13,253 nt of DNA from Erythrobacter donghaensis (GTDB taxonomy: Bacteria; Pseudomonadota; Alphaproteobacteria; Sphingomonadales; Sphingomonadaceae), in the NCBI RefSeq assembly GCF_001557325.1, contig NZ_LSJS01000117.1, positions 1 through 13,253 on the forward strand. Direction: 5' to 3'. Below are positions 7,005 through 13,253 of the stretch, piece by piece. The position numbers and the translations under genes were made by a program. Within the stretch, counting starts at the first letter, position 1. Each line of letters begins with the position of its first letter. The notes beneath the pieces were generated by a model, which was not told the DNA's origin, did no database searches, and saw only the letters and a list, made by a program, of their open reading frames with translations.

Positions 7005-7079
7005 GAAAAGGGGGCATCTTACTCCATCTCGACTTCTCGCAGCGCCAGCGGCTAGGAAGCCCCAAAACGGGAGAGCTTC

Positions 7080-8552
7080 ATGTCCGACTACATCCTCGTG
7101 CTCGATGAAGGCACGACCTCCACCCGCGCCATGCTGTTCGCCTCCGACGGCGTGCTGGTCGCCTCGGCGCAGGAGCCGCTGACCCAGCACTACCCGCAAG
7201 GCGGCTGGGTCGAGCACGATCCGCGCGAGATCTGGGAGAAGACGCTCGCCTGCGCGCAGAATGTCGTCCCCAAGGCGGGCGGAGCGGCGAGCATCGCCTG
7301 CATCGGCATCACCAACCAGCGCGAGACCGTGGTGGCGTGGGACAAGACGACCGGCGAGCCGCTCACCAACGCCATCGTCTGGCAGGACCGCCGCACCGAG
7401 CCGTTCTGCATTGCGCTGCGCGAGGCGGGCCACGAGGCCGGGGTGCAGGAGCGCACCGGCCTGCTGCTCGATCCCTATTTCTCGGGCACCAAGATGCGCT
7501 GGATGCTCGACAACGTGCCCGAAGTGAAGTCTGCGGCGGAGAAGGGCACGCTCGCCTTCGGGACGGTCGAGAGCTGGCTGGTGTTCAAGCTCACGGGCGG
7601 CGCGGCGCATATCACCGATGCATCCAACGCCAGCCGCACCTTGCTGATGGGGCTGCACGATGCGCAGTTCGACGAAGGTCTTTGCGATCTTCTCGGCGTC
7701 CCGCGCGCGGCGCTTCCGGGGGTGGTGGACACCTCGGGGCCGCTCGCGGTGACCGATGCGGCGCTGTTCGGCCGCGCCATCCCGATCACCGGCCTTGCGG
7801 GCGACCAGCAGGCGGCGACTGTCGGGCAGGGCTGCCTCGCGCCGGGTGAGACCAAGGCGACCTACGGCACCGGGGCCTTCGTGCTGACCTGTCAGGGCGC
7901 CCGCATCCCGCGCTCGACCAACCGCCTGCTCGGCACCGTGCTGACCCAGTGCGATGGCATGCGCACCTATGCCATCGAGGGATCGGTGTTCGTCGCGGGG
8001 AGCCTGGTGCAATGGCTGAGGGATTCGCTCGGGATCGTCGAGGTCGCCGCGGAGACCGAGGCGCTGGCGCGCTCGATCCCCGACAGCGGGGGCGTGGTGA
8101 TCGTGCCCGCGCTGGCGGGCCTCGGCGCGCCGCACTGGCGGGCCGAGGCGCGCGGCGTGATCGCGGGGCTCTCCTTCGCCAGCGGCAAGGCCGAGCTTGC
8201 GCGTGCGGCTTTGGAGGCGATGGCGCACCAGACGCACGACCTGTGCGCCGCCTTCACCGCCGACGGCGCGCCGTGGGAGACGCTCAGGATCGACGGCGGG
8301 ATGGCAGCCAACGACTGGATGGCGCAGGACCTCGCCGACATGCTGGGGGTGACGGTCGAGCGCCCCGGCTTCGTCGAGACGACGGCACTGGGCGCGGCGA
8401 TGCTGGCGGCGGCGGGGGCGGGGCTTCATCCCGATCTGGCAGCGGCCTGCGCCGCGATGCGCGGGCGGCTGGCAACCTTCGAGCCGGCGATGGCGGACGA
8501 TGTCAGGGACGCGCGGCTGGCGGCGTGGCGCAAGGCCCTCGCCGTCTCGTAA
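7080..8552 (+). CDS. glpK: Glycerol kinase GlpK
   Basis: GlpK phosphorylates glycerol with ATP to sn-glycerol 3-phosphate in the cytoplasm. The 490-residue protein is normal length for this FGGY kinase. It shows the amino-terminal phosphate loop LDEGTTSTRA (8-17), GITNQRETVVAWD with Asn79-Glu82 (substrate-binding Arg81 and Glu82), DPYFSGTKMRWML, GLAGDQQAA with catalytic Asp242, ATYGTGAFVL, VPALAGLGAPHW, the adenine-binding LRIDGGMAANDW, and TALGAAMLAA near the end. The ATG at 7080 has GGGAGAG just upstream. Neither glpF, glpD nor a GlpR regulator is adjacent, so glycerol uptake and oxidation genes must lie elsewhere. The gene converges on rcdA with only 4 bases between stop codons. GCGGCTAGG (7048-7056) lies upstream. 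Confidence 0.97.
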   Translation: MSDYILVLDEGTTSTRAMLFASDGVLVASAQEPLTQHYPQGGWVEHDPREIWEKTLACAQNVVPKAGGAASIACIGITNQRETVVAWDKTTGEPLTNAIVWQDRRTEPFCIALREAGHEAGVQERTGLLLDPYFSGTKMRWMLDNVPEVKSAAEKGTLAFGTVESWLVFKLTGGAAHITDASNASRTLLMGLHDAQFDEGLCDLLGVPRAALPGVVDTSGPLAVTDAALFGRAIPITGLAGDQQAATVGQGCLAPGETKATYGTGAFVLTCQGARIPRSTNRLLGTVLTQCDGMRTYAIEGSVFVAGSLVQWLRDSLGIVEVAAETEALARSIPDSGGVVIVPALAGLGAPHWRAEARGVIAGLSFASGKAELARAALEAMAHQTHDLCAAFTADGAPWETLRIDGGMAANDWMAQDLADMLGVTVERPGFVETTALGAAMLAAAGAGLHPDLAAACAAMRGRLATFEPAMADDVRDARLAAWRKALAVS

Positions 8553-8556
8553 TCGC

Positions 8557-9018
8557 CTATCCGAACCGTCCCAATTCCCGCCCGATGCGATCCTGGAAGG
8601 CGCGCGCCGGGGAGGCCATCTCGAAATGCCCGCGCCACGCCTCGTCCAGCCGGGCGATGCGCTGGTGGAGCTTCTCGGTGTCGGCGATCAGTTCGCGGGT
8701 CTCGGGCTCGAGCAGCGCGAGCTGCGCCTCGTCCGAGGGGCGGTCTGCCGGCAGCGCGCCGTGGAGCCGCACCTGGTTCTCGGAGAGCTCGCCCGAGAAC
8801 AGCGCGCGCTGGTTGAGGAGCCAGGCGAGCACGTGCATCATTCGCGTGGTGGTCTTGAGCCCCTCGGTCGAGAGCGCGAGGCGCACGAAGGCGTCCTCCC
8901 CCGTCAGCGGCTCGCGCACGCCGGCGGCGAACACCGCGCGCACCTCATCGGCGAGGACGAGCGCCTCGGTGTAGAGCGCCTCGATGATCGGGCGCGAGAG
9001 GTTGGTGGTGCGGGCCAT
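8557..9018 (-). CDS. rcdA: RcdA / DUF1465 family protein (CtrA degradation adaptor)
   Basis: The 153-residue, mostly helical protein matches the alphaproteobacterial DUF1465/RcdA family. In Caulobacter, RcdA works with CpdR and ClpXP to promote cell-cycle degradation of CtrA. Recognisable is the family core LSTEGLKTTTRMMHVLAWLLNQRALFSGE (about 50-78, read in parts), which resembles the Caulobacter pattern of a Thr-Thr-Arg helix followed by WLLxQRAxxxGE. A second helical block (ETRELIADTEKLHQRIARLDE, about 105-125) follows. The start ATG at 9018 has AGGA about 10 bases upstream. The role in this organism is inferred from the family; sphingomonads may use CtrA differently from Caulobacter. It lies downstream of a YdcH-type gene on the same strand. 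Confidence 0.8.
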   Translation of the reverse strand: MARTTNLSRPIIEALYTEALVLADEVRAVFAAGVREPLTGEDAFVRLALSTEGLKTTTRMMHVLAWLLNQRALFSGELSENQVRLHGALPADRPSDEAQLALLEPETRELIADTEKLHQRIARLDEAWRGHFEMASPARAFQDRIGRELGRFG

Positions 9019-9066
9019 CGGGCGCGATCCTACGCCTGTGCGGGGCGGGCCGCCATATGACTATGG

Positions 9067-9081
9067 TTACTTTCCAAGTAA
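9067..9081. promoter_or_regulatory. TTAC-N7-GTAA palindrome upstream of rcdA
   Basis: TTACTT (9067-9072) and AAGTAA (9076-9081) form a perfect inverted repeat with centre TCC, in an AT-rich island about 50 bases before the rcdA start codon. Read as TTAC-N7-GTAA it has the 4-7-4 layout of the CtrA box (TTAA-N7-TTAA), with one mismatch per half-site. It may be an operator or part of the rcdA promoter. CtrA binding is speculation. Confidence 0.35.
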
Positions 9082-9169
9082 TTTTCGCATCCGTCCCTTC
9101 CGGGAACAGAATTGATGATCCGCTAACCATGGGAAAGACCGGTCGCACGCCAGCGAACCCGCGATCAAA

Positions 9170-9379
9170 TCACGCGATGATATCGGGTAGCAGCGTGTCC
9201 TCGATGATCGCGATCTGGTCCTTCAGGCGCAGCTTGCGCTTCTTGAGCCGCGCGATCTGGAGCATGTCGGCCGAGGCCGAGCCGCGCGCCGCCTCGGTCA
9301 GGGCGGCGATCGCGGCGTCGAGATCGCGGTGCTCGGTCTTGAGCAATTCGAGCTTTTTCCTGAGCTCCTGCTCGGTCAT
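9170..9379 (-). CDS. YdcH/DUF465 family small protein (copy 1)
   Basis: This 69-residue, highly charged helical protein belongs to the YdcH (DUF465) family, whose members are short two-helix coiled coils of unknown function. The first helix (TEQELRKKLELLKTEHRDLD, 2-21) and the second (ADMLQIARLKKRKLRLKDQI, 37-56) are joined by a short Ala/Gly/Ser linker, with the family-typical LKKRKLRLKDQI end. The ATG at 9379 was chosen over far upstream starts because AGGGG lies 8 bases before it and the family begins here. rcdA follows 151 bases downstream on the same strand. A second member of the family starts 274 bases away on the opposite strand. Confidence 0.85.
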   Translation of the reverse strand: MTEQELRKKLELLKTEHRDLDAAIAALTEAARGSASADMLQIARLKKRKLRLKDQIAIIEDTLLPDIIA

Positions 9380-9653
9380 TCGTCGCCCCTGATCTTCCCT
9401 CGGCCCGCGCGGCCCTCGGCTGCGCCATTGCAGCCACGCGCTACGCGTTCCCGGCCGGTTTGGGTAGAGGCTTCGCGACGCGGATCGCCTCCCGCACGGC
9501 GTGCCGCATTCTGCCCCGGGGGTGCGGCGTAAGGATTCGTCAGGGCTTTCCATGCCAGCCTTCCTGTGGTTCTTTCGAACCTGCGGCCCGGCCGCCCAGC
9601 GTGCCGAGTCGCCTGCCCGGGGGCATCCCCCCGCTACGACAGGAGAACGCCTC
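9380..9653. promoter_or_regulatory. Divergent intergenic region between the two YdcH-type genes
   Basis: I see no coding region on either strand that fits its surroundings. Notable structures are ACGCG-CTA-CGCGT (9436-9448), GGTTC-TTTC-GAACC (9568-9581), and a GC hairpin with CGGGGG (9618-9623) paired to CCCCCG (9628-9633) just before the AGGAG (9641-9645) ribosome-binding site of the plus-strand gene. Promoters for both genes should lie here, but no hexamer pair is convincing. Confidence 0.5.
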
Positions 9654-9821
9654 ATGGCATCGACCGCAGTGTCCTCGCACCTCACCGCCCTCCAGACCAA
9701 GCACGCCGGCCTCGAAGCCCGTCTGCGCGACGAACTGGCCCGGCCCGTGCCCGACACCGCGACGATCCAGCTTCTCAAGAAGCAGAAGCTGCGATTGAAA
9801 GAGGAAATCGCCGGGGTCTGA
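9654..9821 (+). CDS. YdcH/DUF465 family small protein (copy 2)
   Basis: This 55-residue protein is a second YdcH-type coiled coil. Helix one is SSHLTALQTKHAGLEARLRD (7-26); a short PVPDTA turn follows. Helix two, IQLLKKQKLRLKEEIAGV (38-55), closely resembles the end of copy 1 (LKKQKLRLKEEI against LKKRKLRLKDQI). It is shorter at the carboxy end than copy 1. The ATG at 9654 has a perfect AGGAG 8 bases upstream, the best ribosome-binding site in the window; longer readings from upstream starts lack this. It precedes ptsP by 81 bases on the same strand. A weak CCCGC/GCGGG hairpin (9824-9837) lies just after its stop codon. Confidence 0.85.
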   Translation: MASTAVSSHLTALQTKHAGLEARLRDELARPVPDTATIQLLKKQKLRLKEEIAGV

Positions 9822-9864
9822 CGCCCGCCTGAGCGGGGGCGGCGCCAGCGGACGAATGCCCCTT

Positions 9865-9893
9865 TTGCATTTGCCGCGCGGTCGGCATACATC
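9865..9893 (+). promoter_or_regulatory. Candidate ptsP promoter
   Basis: TTGCAT (9865-9870) and TACATC (9888-9893) are 17 bases apart, the usual spacing for a -35/-10 pair, though each matches the consensus only partly. Transcription would begin near 9900, about three bases before the ptsP start codon. This would explain why ptsP lacks a usable Shine-Dalgarno. Confidence 0.3.
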
Positions 9894-9902
9894 CTCCAAG
9901 GT

Positions 9903-12173
9903 ATGACCGCCGCCGCCGCCGCCCGCCAGATCCTGCTCCGCCTTACCGAGGTGATGGCCTCGCGGATGCACGCGCAGGCCAAGCTCGATCAGGTCGTCGA
10001 GATCATCGGCGAGTGCCTGTCGAGCGAGGTCTGCTCGATCTATCTGCTGCGCGAGGGGATGCTCGAACTCTTCGCCACGCGCGGCCTCAACCAGAGCGCG
10101 GTGCACGTCACCCGCATGGCGATCGGCGAGGGGCTGACCGGCGCGATCGCGCAGAAGGTCGAGACGCTGAACCTCGCCGAGGCCAAGGCGCATCCCGACT
10201 TCCAGTACCGCCCCGAAACCGGCGAGGAGAAGTTCCACTCCTTCGCGGGCGTCCCCATCGTCTACCGCGAGCGCGCGGTGGGCGTGCTGTGCGTCCAGCA
10301 CGTCGAGCCGCGCCGTTACGAGGACATCGAGATCGAGGCGCTCCAGACCACCGCGATGGTGCTCTCCGAACTGATCGCCAATGCCGAACTGATCGACGAG
10401 GAGCAGGCCCTCGGCCTCACCGCCGAACAGTCCGGGCCGCAGACGCTCACCGGGCTCACGCTGGTCAAGGGGCTGGGGGCCGGGGTTGCCGTCTACCACC
10501 AGCCGCGGGTCGAGATCACCCAGGTCATGGCCGAGGACATCGAGGCCGAGCGCCAGCGCGTCTACCGCGCCTTCGACCGGATGCGCGAGCAGATCGACAG
10601 CCTCGCCAGCCAGGCCGAATTCGGCGTCGGCGGCGAGCACGAGGAGGTGCTCGAGACCTACAAGATGTTCGCCTATGACGAGGGCTGGTCGCGGCGCATC
10701 AACGAGGCGATCGATTCCGGCCTCACCGCCGAGGCCGCGATCGAGCGCGTGCAGCAGCACACAAGGATGCGGATGCGCGAGATCGACGATCCGCTGCTCG
10801 CCGACCGGATGCATGACCTCGAGGATTTGGCGAACCGCTTGCTCAGGATCGTAGCCGGGCGGTTCGGCACCGCCGCCTCGCAAGGCCTGCGCAAGGATTC
10901 GATCCTGATCGCGCGCAACCTCGGCCCGGCCGAACTTCTCGAATACGACAAGCGGCGGCTGAAGGGCGTGATCCTCGAAGAGGGCTCGCTCACCGCCCAC
11001 GTCGTGATCGTTGCCCGGGCGATGAACGTGCCCGTGATCGGCCGCACCAAAGGCGTGCGCACCACCATCCGCGAGGGCGACGAGATCCTGCTCGATGCGA
11101 CCGCGGGCAATGCCATCGTGCGCCCCCTGCCGCAGGTCGCCGACGCCTTTCAGGCGCGCTTTGCCAAGAGCCGCGAAAAGCAGGCGGCCTACGCCAGCTT
11201 GCGCGATGTCGAGCCCTTCACCCGCTGCGGCACGCGCATCCAGGTGATGATGAATGCCGGCCTGCGCGACGACATGAGCGCGCTCGCCATGACCGGCGCC
11301 GACGGCGTGGGCCTGTTCCGCACCGAGTTCCAGTTCCTCGTCTCGGCCACCCTGCCGCAGCGCGAGCGCCAGACGCGGCTCTACCGCGACGTGCTCGATG
11401 CGGCCGGCGACAAGCCGGTGATTTTCCGCACGGTCGATATCGGCGGCGACAAGTCGGTGCCCTACCTTGCCTCCGAGATCGCCGCGCAGGACGAGAACCC
11501 GGCGATGGGCTGGCGCGCGCTGCGGCTGGCGCTGGAGCGCGAGGGGTTGATGAAGATCCAGGCGCGCTCGCTGCTCGAGGCGGCGGCGGGGCGCTCGCTC
11601 TACGTCATGTTCCCGATGGTGTCCGAGCCGTGGGAGTTCGACGCTGCCAAGGCGGTGTTCGACGAACAGCTCGCCTTCCTGCGCGCGCAGAAGAAGCTCC
11701 TGCCCGAACGGATCAATTTCGGCGCCATGCTCGAAGTGCCCGCGCTCGCCGAGGTGCTCGACATGCTGCTGCCGCGCCTCTCCTTCCTCTCCATCGGCAC
11801 CAATGACCTGACCCAGTTCCTGTTCGCCGCCGACCGCGCCAACCCCAAGCTGGCGGAGCGCTACGACTGGCTCAGCCCCTCGATCCTCCGGTTCCTGCGC
11901 CGGGTGATGCAGACCAGCCTCGGCAGCGGGGTCGACATCGGCGTGTGCGGCGAGATGGGCGGGCGGCGGCTGGAGGCGCTGGCGCTGCTCGGCATCGGTT
12001 ACCGCCGCCTCTCGATCACCCCGGCGGCCGTGGGCCCGATCAAGGAACTGGTGCGCAAGGTCGACCTGGCCGAGCTGACCGCGGCGATGAACGGCTGGCT
12101 CGCCAGCCCCACCGGTAGCTTGCGCGACGAGCTCGCCGCATGGGCCGCCGCACGCGAGATCGAATATGATTGA
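9903..12173 (+). CDS. ptsP: Phosphoenolpyruvate-protein phosphotransferase PtsP (enzyme I of the nitrogen PTS)
   Basis: PtsP takes phosphate from PEP and passes it to NPr and then EIIA-Ntr, a cytoplasmic regulatory chain rather than a sugar transport system. The 756-residue length fits. The amino third is a GAF sensor domain (about 18-165, starting QAKLDQVVEIIGECL and including FHSFAGVPIVYRERAVGVLCVQH). Enzyme I follows from about 180. The phosphorylatable histidine is His366 in EEGSLTAHVVIVARAM; canonical enzyme I has G-T-S-H at this place, here L-T-A-H. The PEP-binding barrel shows GVGLFRTEFQF, FRTVDIGGDKSVPYL, SIGTNDLTQF (Asn634, Asp635) and GVCGEMGG with catalytic Cys682. All catalytic residues appear intact. 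The start at 9903 is needed to keep the conserved ARQILLRLTEVMAS; only AAGG directly abutting the ATG is upstream. NPr and EIIA-Ntr genes are not in the window. Confidence 0.95.
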   Translation: MTAAAAARQILLRLTEVMASRMHAQAKLDQVVEIIGECLSSEVCSIYLLREGMLELFATRGLNQSAVHVTRMAIGEGLTGAIAQKVETLNLAEAKAHPDFQYRPETGEEKFHSFAGVPIVYRERAVGVLCVQHVEPRRYEDIEIEALQTTAMVLSELIANAELIDEEQALGLTAEQSGPQTLTGLTLVKGLGAGVAVYHQPRVEITQVMAEDIEAERQRVYRAFDRMREQIDSLASQAEFGVGGEHEEVLETYKMFAYDEGWSRRINEAIDSGLTAEAAIERVQQHTRMRMREIDDPLLADRMHDLEDLANRLLRIVAGRFGTAASQGLRKDSILIARNLGPAELLEYDKRRLKGVILEEGSLTAHVVIVARAMNVPVIGRTKGVRTTIREGDEILLDATAGNAIVRPLPQVADAFQARFAKSREKQAAYASLRDVEPFTRCGTRIQVMMNAGLRDDMSALAMTGADGVGLFRTEFQFLVSATLPQRERQTRLYRDVLDAAGDKPVIFRTVDIGGDKSVPYLASEIAAQDENPAMGWRALRLALEREGLMKIQARSLLEAAAGRSLYVMFPMVSEPWEFDAAKAVFDEQLAFLRAQKKLLPERINFGAMLEVPALAEVLDMLLPRLSFLSIGTNDLTQFLFAADRANPKLAERYDWLSPSILRFLRRVMQTSLGSGVDIGVCGEMGGRRLEALALLGIGYRRLSITPAAVGPIKELVRKVDLAELTAAMNGWLASPTGSLRDELAAWAAAREIEYD

Positions 12174-12227
12174 AGCGCGGCTTGCGGAGAAGCGTGGCCA
12201 CGGTGCGGCGGCATGTTATGGCGATGC

Positions 12228-12257
12228 TTGACAGGACGCACCCGAGCGGGTGAGTCC
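12228..12257. promoter_or_regulatory. TTGACA box and palindrome upstream of the RodZ-like gene
   Basis: A perfect -35-like TTGACA (12228-12233) is followed directly by an inverted repeat. GGACGCACCCG (12234-12244) faces CGGGTGAGTCC (12247-12257) across AG, with 10 of 11 pairs matching. No good -10 hexamer is at the right spacing. The palindrome could be an operator over a promoter for the next gene, or the 3' hairpin of ptsP transcripts; no T-run follows. The whole 151-base gap 12174-12324 is otherwise without a gene. CATACATC at 12272-12279 also occurs just before ptsP. Confidence 0.35.
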
Positions 12258-12324
12258 CGCAGCGAGCCAATCATACATCACTCTCACGCAACGCCTCGGC
12301 AAGAAGGCGCGGGACCCGGGTCAC

Positions 12325-13253
12325 ATGGATAGCGAAGAATTCGACAGCGCCGCCGATGCGCCTCAAGACGCCGTTTCCGGCCCCGGCGCGACTTTGCGCG
12401 CCGCGCGCGAGGCGCAGCGACTGGAACTGGCGCATATCGCCGCCGAAACCCGTATTCCGCTGCGCCATCTCGAAGCGATCGAGGCCGACGCGTTCGAGAA
12501 CCTGCCCTCGCGCGCCTATGCGATCGGCTTTGCCCGCACCTATGCCAAGGCGGTGGGGCTCGACGAGGCGGCGATCACCGATGCCGTGCGCGCCGAGCTC
12601 GCGGACGGCTCGATGCGCCGCACAGTGCCCTCCGGCGGCATGGAGCCCGGCGATCCGGCGCGCCTGCCCTCGGCGGGCCTCGCCTGGGCGGCTGCGGGCG
12701 CGGTGGTGATCCTGATGCTCGGGATCGTCGCCTTTGCGGGGAGCTATTTCGGCGCGGGCACGGGCCCGGCCTCGCTGCTGTCGCCCGAGCCCGCGCCGAG
12801 CGCGACCGCCGCTCGGCCTGCCGCTCCGAGCGCCGCGCCCGTGCCGAGCGGGCCGGTGGTGCTGACCGCGCTCGAGGACGGGATCTGGGTGCGGCTCTAT
12901 GAAGAGGGCGGCGCGCGGCTCGCCGAGCGCACATTGAAGCTCGGCGAGACGATCGAGGTGCCGGTGACCGCCAAGGACCCGCGCATCAACACCGGGCGGC
13001 CCGATGCGCTGTCGGTTACGATCGGCGGGCAGAGCGCGCCCAAGCTCGCCGAAACGCCGGTGACGATCTCCGGCGTCCCGGTCTCCGCCGCCGCGCTGGC
13101 GGCGCGCGGGACGGCGACCCCGGCAGCCGGGGCGCCCCCGGGGACGACCGCCGCAGGAACCGGTGGCGCTCCGCGTCGGCCCGTGATCCGCCCGTCCGCC
13201 GCCAGCGGCGCGGCCGAGGCGGCGAGCGAGGGCGCGGCGGCTCCGGCCGACAG
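12325..13253 (+). CDS. RodZ-like protein, helix-turn-helix plus membrane anchor (partial, runs off right edge)
   Basis: The frame is open from ATG 12325 to the window end (309 complete codons, no stop). The domain order matches RodZ, the bacterial cytoskeletal linker between MreB and the envelope. Residues 20-95 form an amino-terminal helix-turn-helix (TLRAAREAQRLELAHIAAET, then LRHLEAIEADAFENLPSRAYAIGFARTYAKAVGLD, read as family blocks). One membrane helix lies at about 117-140 (GLAWAAAGAVVILMLGIVAF). A Pro/Ala/Ser linker follows, then a periplasmic beta domain of DUF4115 type at about 175-260 (VVLTALEDGIWVRLYEEGG, LAERTLKLGETIEVPV, ALSVTIGG). The final stretch is a long Ala/Pro/Gly/Thr low-complexity tail of unknown length. 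A GTG at 12250 in the same frame is an alternative start. It lies 151 bases after ptsP. Confidence 0.88.
   Translation, partial: MDSEEFDSAADAPQDAVSGPGATLRAAREAQRLELAHIAAETRIPLRHLEAIEADAFENLPSRAYAIGFARTYAKAVGLDEAAITDAVRAELADGSMRRTVPSGGMEPGDPARLPSAGLAWAAAGAVVILMLGIVAFAGSYFGAGTGPASLLSPEPAPSATAARPAAPSAAPVPSGPVVLTALEDGIWVRLYEEGGARLAERTLKLGETIEVPVTAKDPRINTGRPDALSVTIGGQSAPKLAETPVTISGVPVSAAALAARGTATPAAGAPPGTTAAGTGGAPRRPVIRPSAASGAAEAASEGAAAPAD

Noticed and set aside
7010..7079. A glycerol-repressor operator or catabolite site before glpK
   Set aside because: No clear palindrome or known GlpR-type operator is visible between the inverted repeat and the start codon.
6699..8429. A 576-codon open frame on the minus strand, antisense to glpK
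   Set aside because: glpK is unmistakable on the plus strand with all catalytic motifs. The antisense product is Arg/Gly/Ala-rich with no family features.
9060..9150. Possible EcfG-type general stress promoter starting at GGAAC (9103)
   Set aside because: No GTT element is found at the required 15-17 base spacing, and no gene start lies properly downstream on the plus strand.
9568..9581. GTTC-N4-GAAC considered as a LexA box
   Set aside because: Alphaproteobacterial LexA sites are direct repeats GTTC-N7-GTTC. The half-site orientation and spacing here do not fit.
9540..11000. A 486-codon minus-strand frame over the start of ptsP
   Set aside because: It is antisense to the GAF and enzyme I domains of ptsP and to the second YdcH-type gene, and has no recognisable domain.

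Overview
The window is GC-rich chromosomal DNA that reads as an ordinary alphaproteobacterial core region. The most likely source is a sphingomonad, probably of the Erythrobacteraceae. This is inferred from very high GC, an RcdA/DUF1465 protein (a family known from alphaproteobacteria), YdcH-type small proteins, a GAF-containing PtsP, and CG-rich intergenic inverted repeats. I see no tRNA, rRNA, CRISPR array, insertion sequence, phage gene or clear sign of horizontal transfer.

Layout from left to right. Bases 1-125 are non-coding and hold two hairpins. An Old Yellow Enzyme-type alkene reductase (minus) is divergent from a DMT/EamA transporter (plus), and two palindromes lie between them. The transporter's stop codon directly abuts the stop codon of a minus-strand run of five genes. 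Read in transcription order these are an MBL-fold hydrolase, a seven-helix membrane protein, quinolinate synthase NadA, a small exported protein that overlaps nadA, and a DUF2254 membrane protein. A 97-bp inverted repeat made of two self-complementary units separates the MBL gene from divergent glpK (glycerol kinase, plus). glpK converges with rcdA/DUF1465 (minus), which follows a YdcH-type gene on the same strand. A second YdcH-type gene diverges from the first. Next on the plus strand come ptsP (enzyme I of the nitrogen PTS, with an N-terminal GAF domain) and a RodZ-like helix-turn-helix membrane protein that runs off the right edge.

Functionally the window is a mix. It holds NAD biosynthesis (nadA), glycerol entry into metabolism (glpK), regulatory phosphotransfer (ptsP), cell-cycle proteolysis (rcdA), cell shape (RodZ-like) and several envelope proteins of unknown role. 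I found no convincing new multi-gene system. The best second-look signals are small: the paired hairpins with a compensatory base swap before glpK, the divergent YdcH pair beside rcdA with a TTAC-N7-GTAA palindrome, a possible short-leader or leaderless ptsP transcript, and palindromes placed at likely promoters. All calls come from reading the sequence by eye, without database searches.
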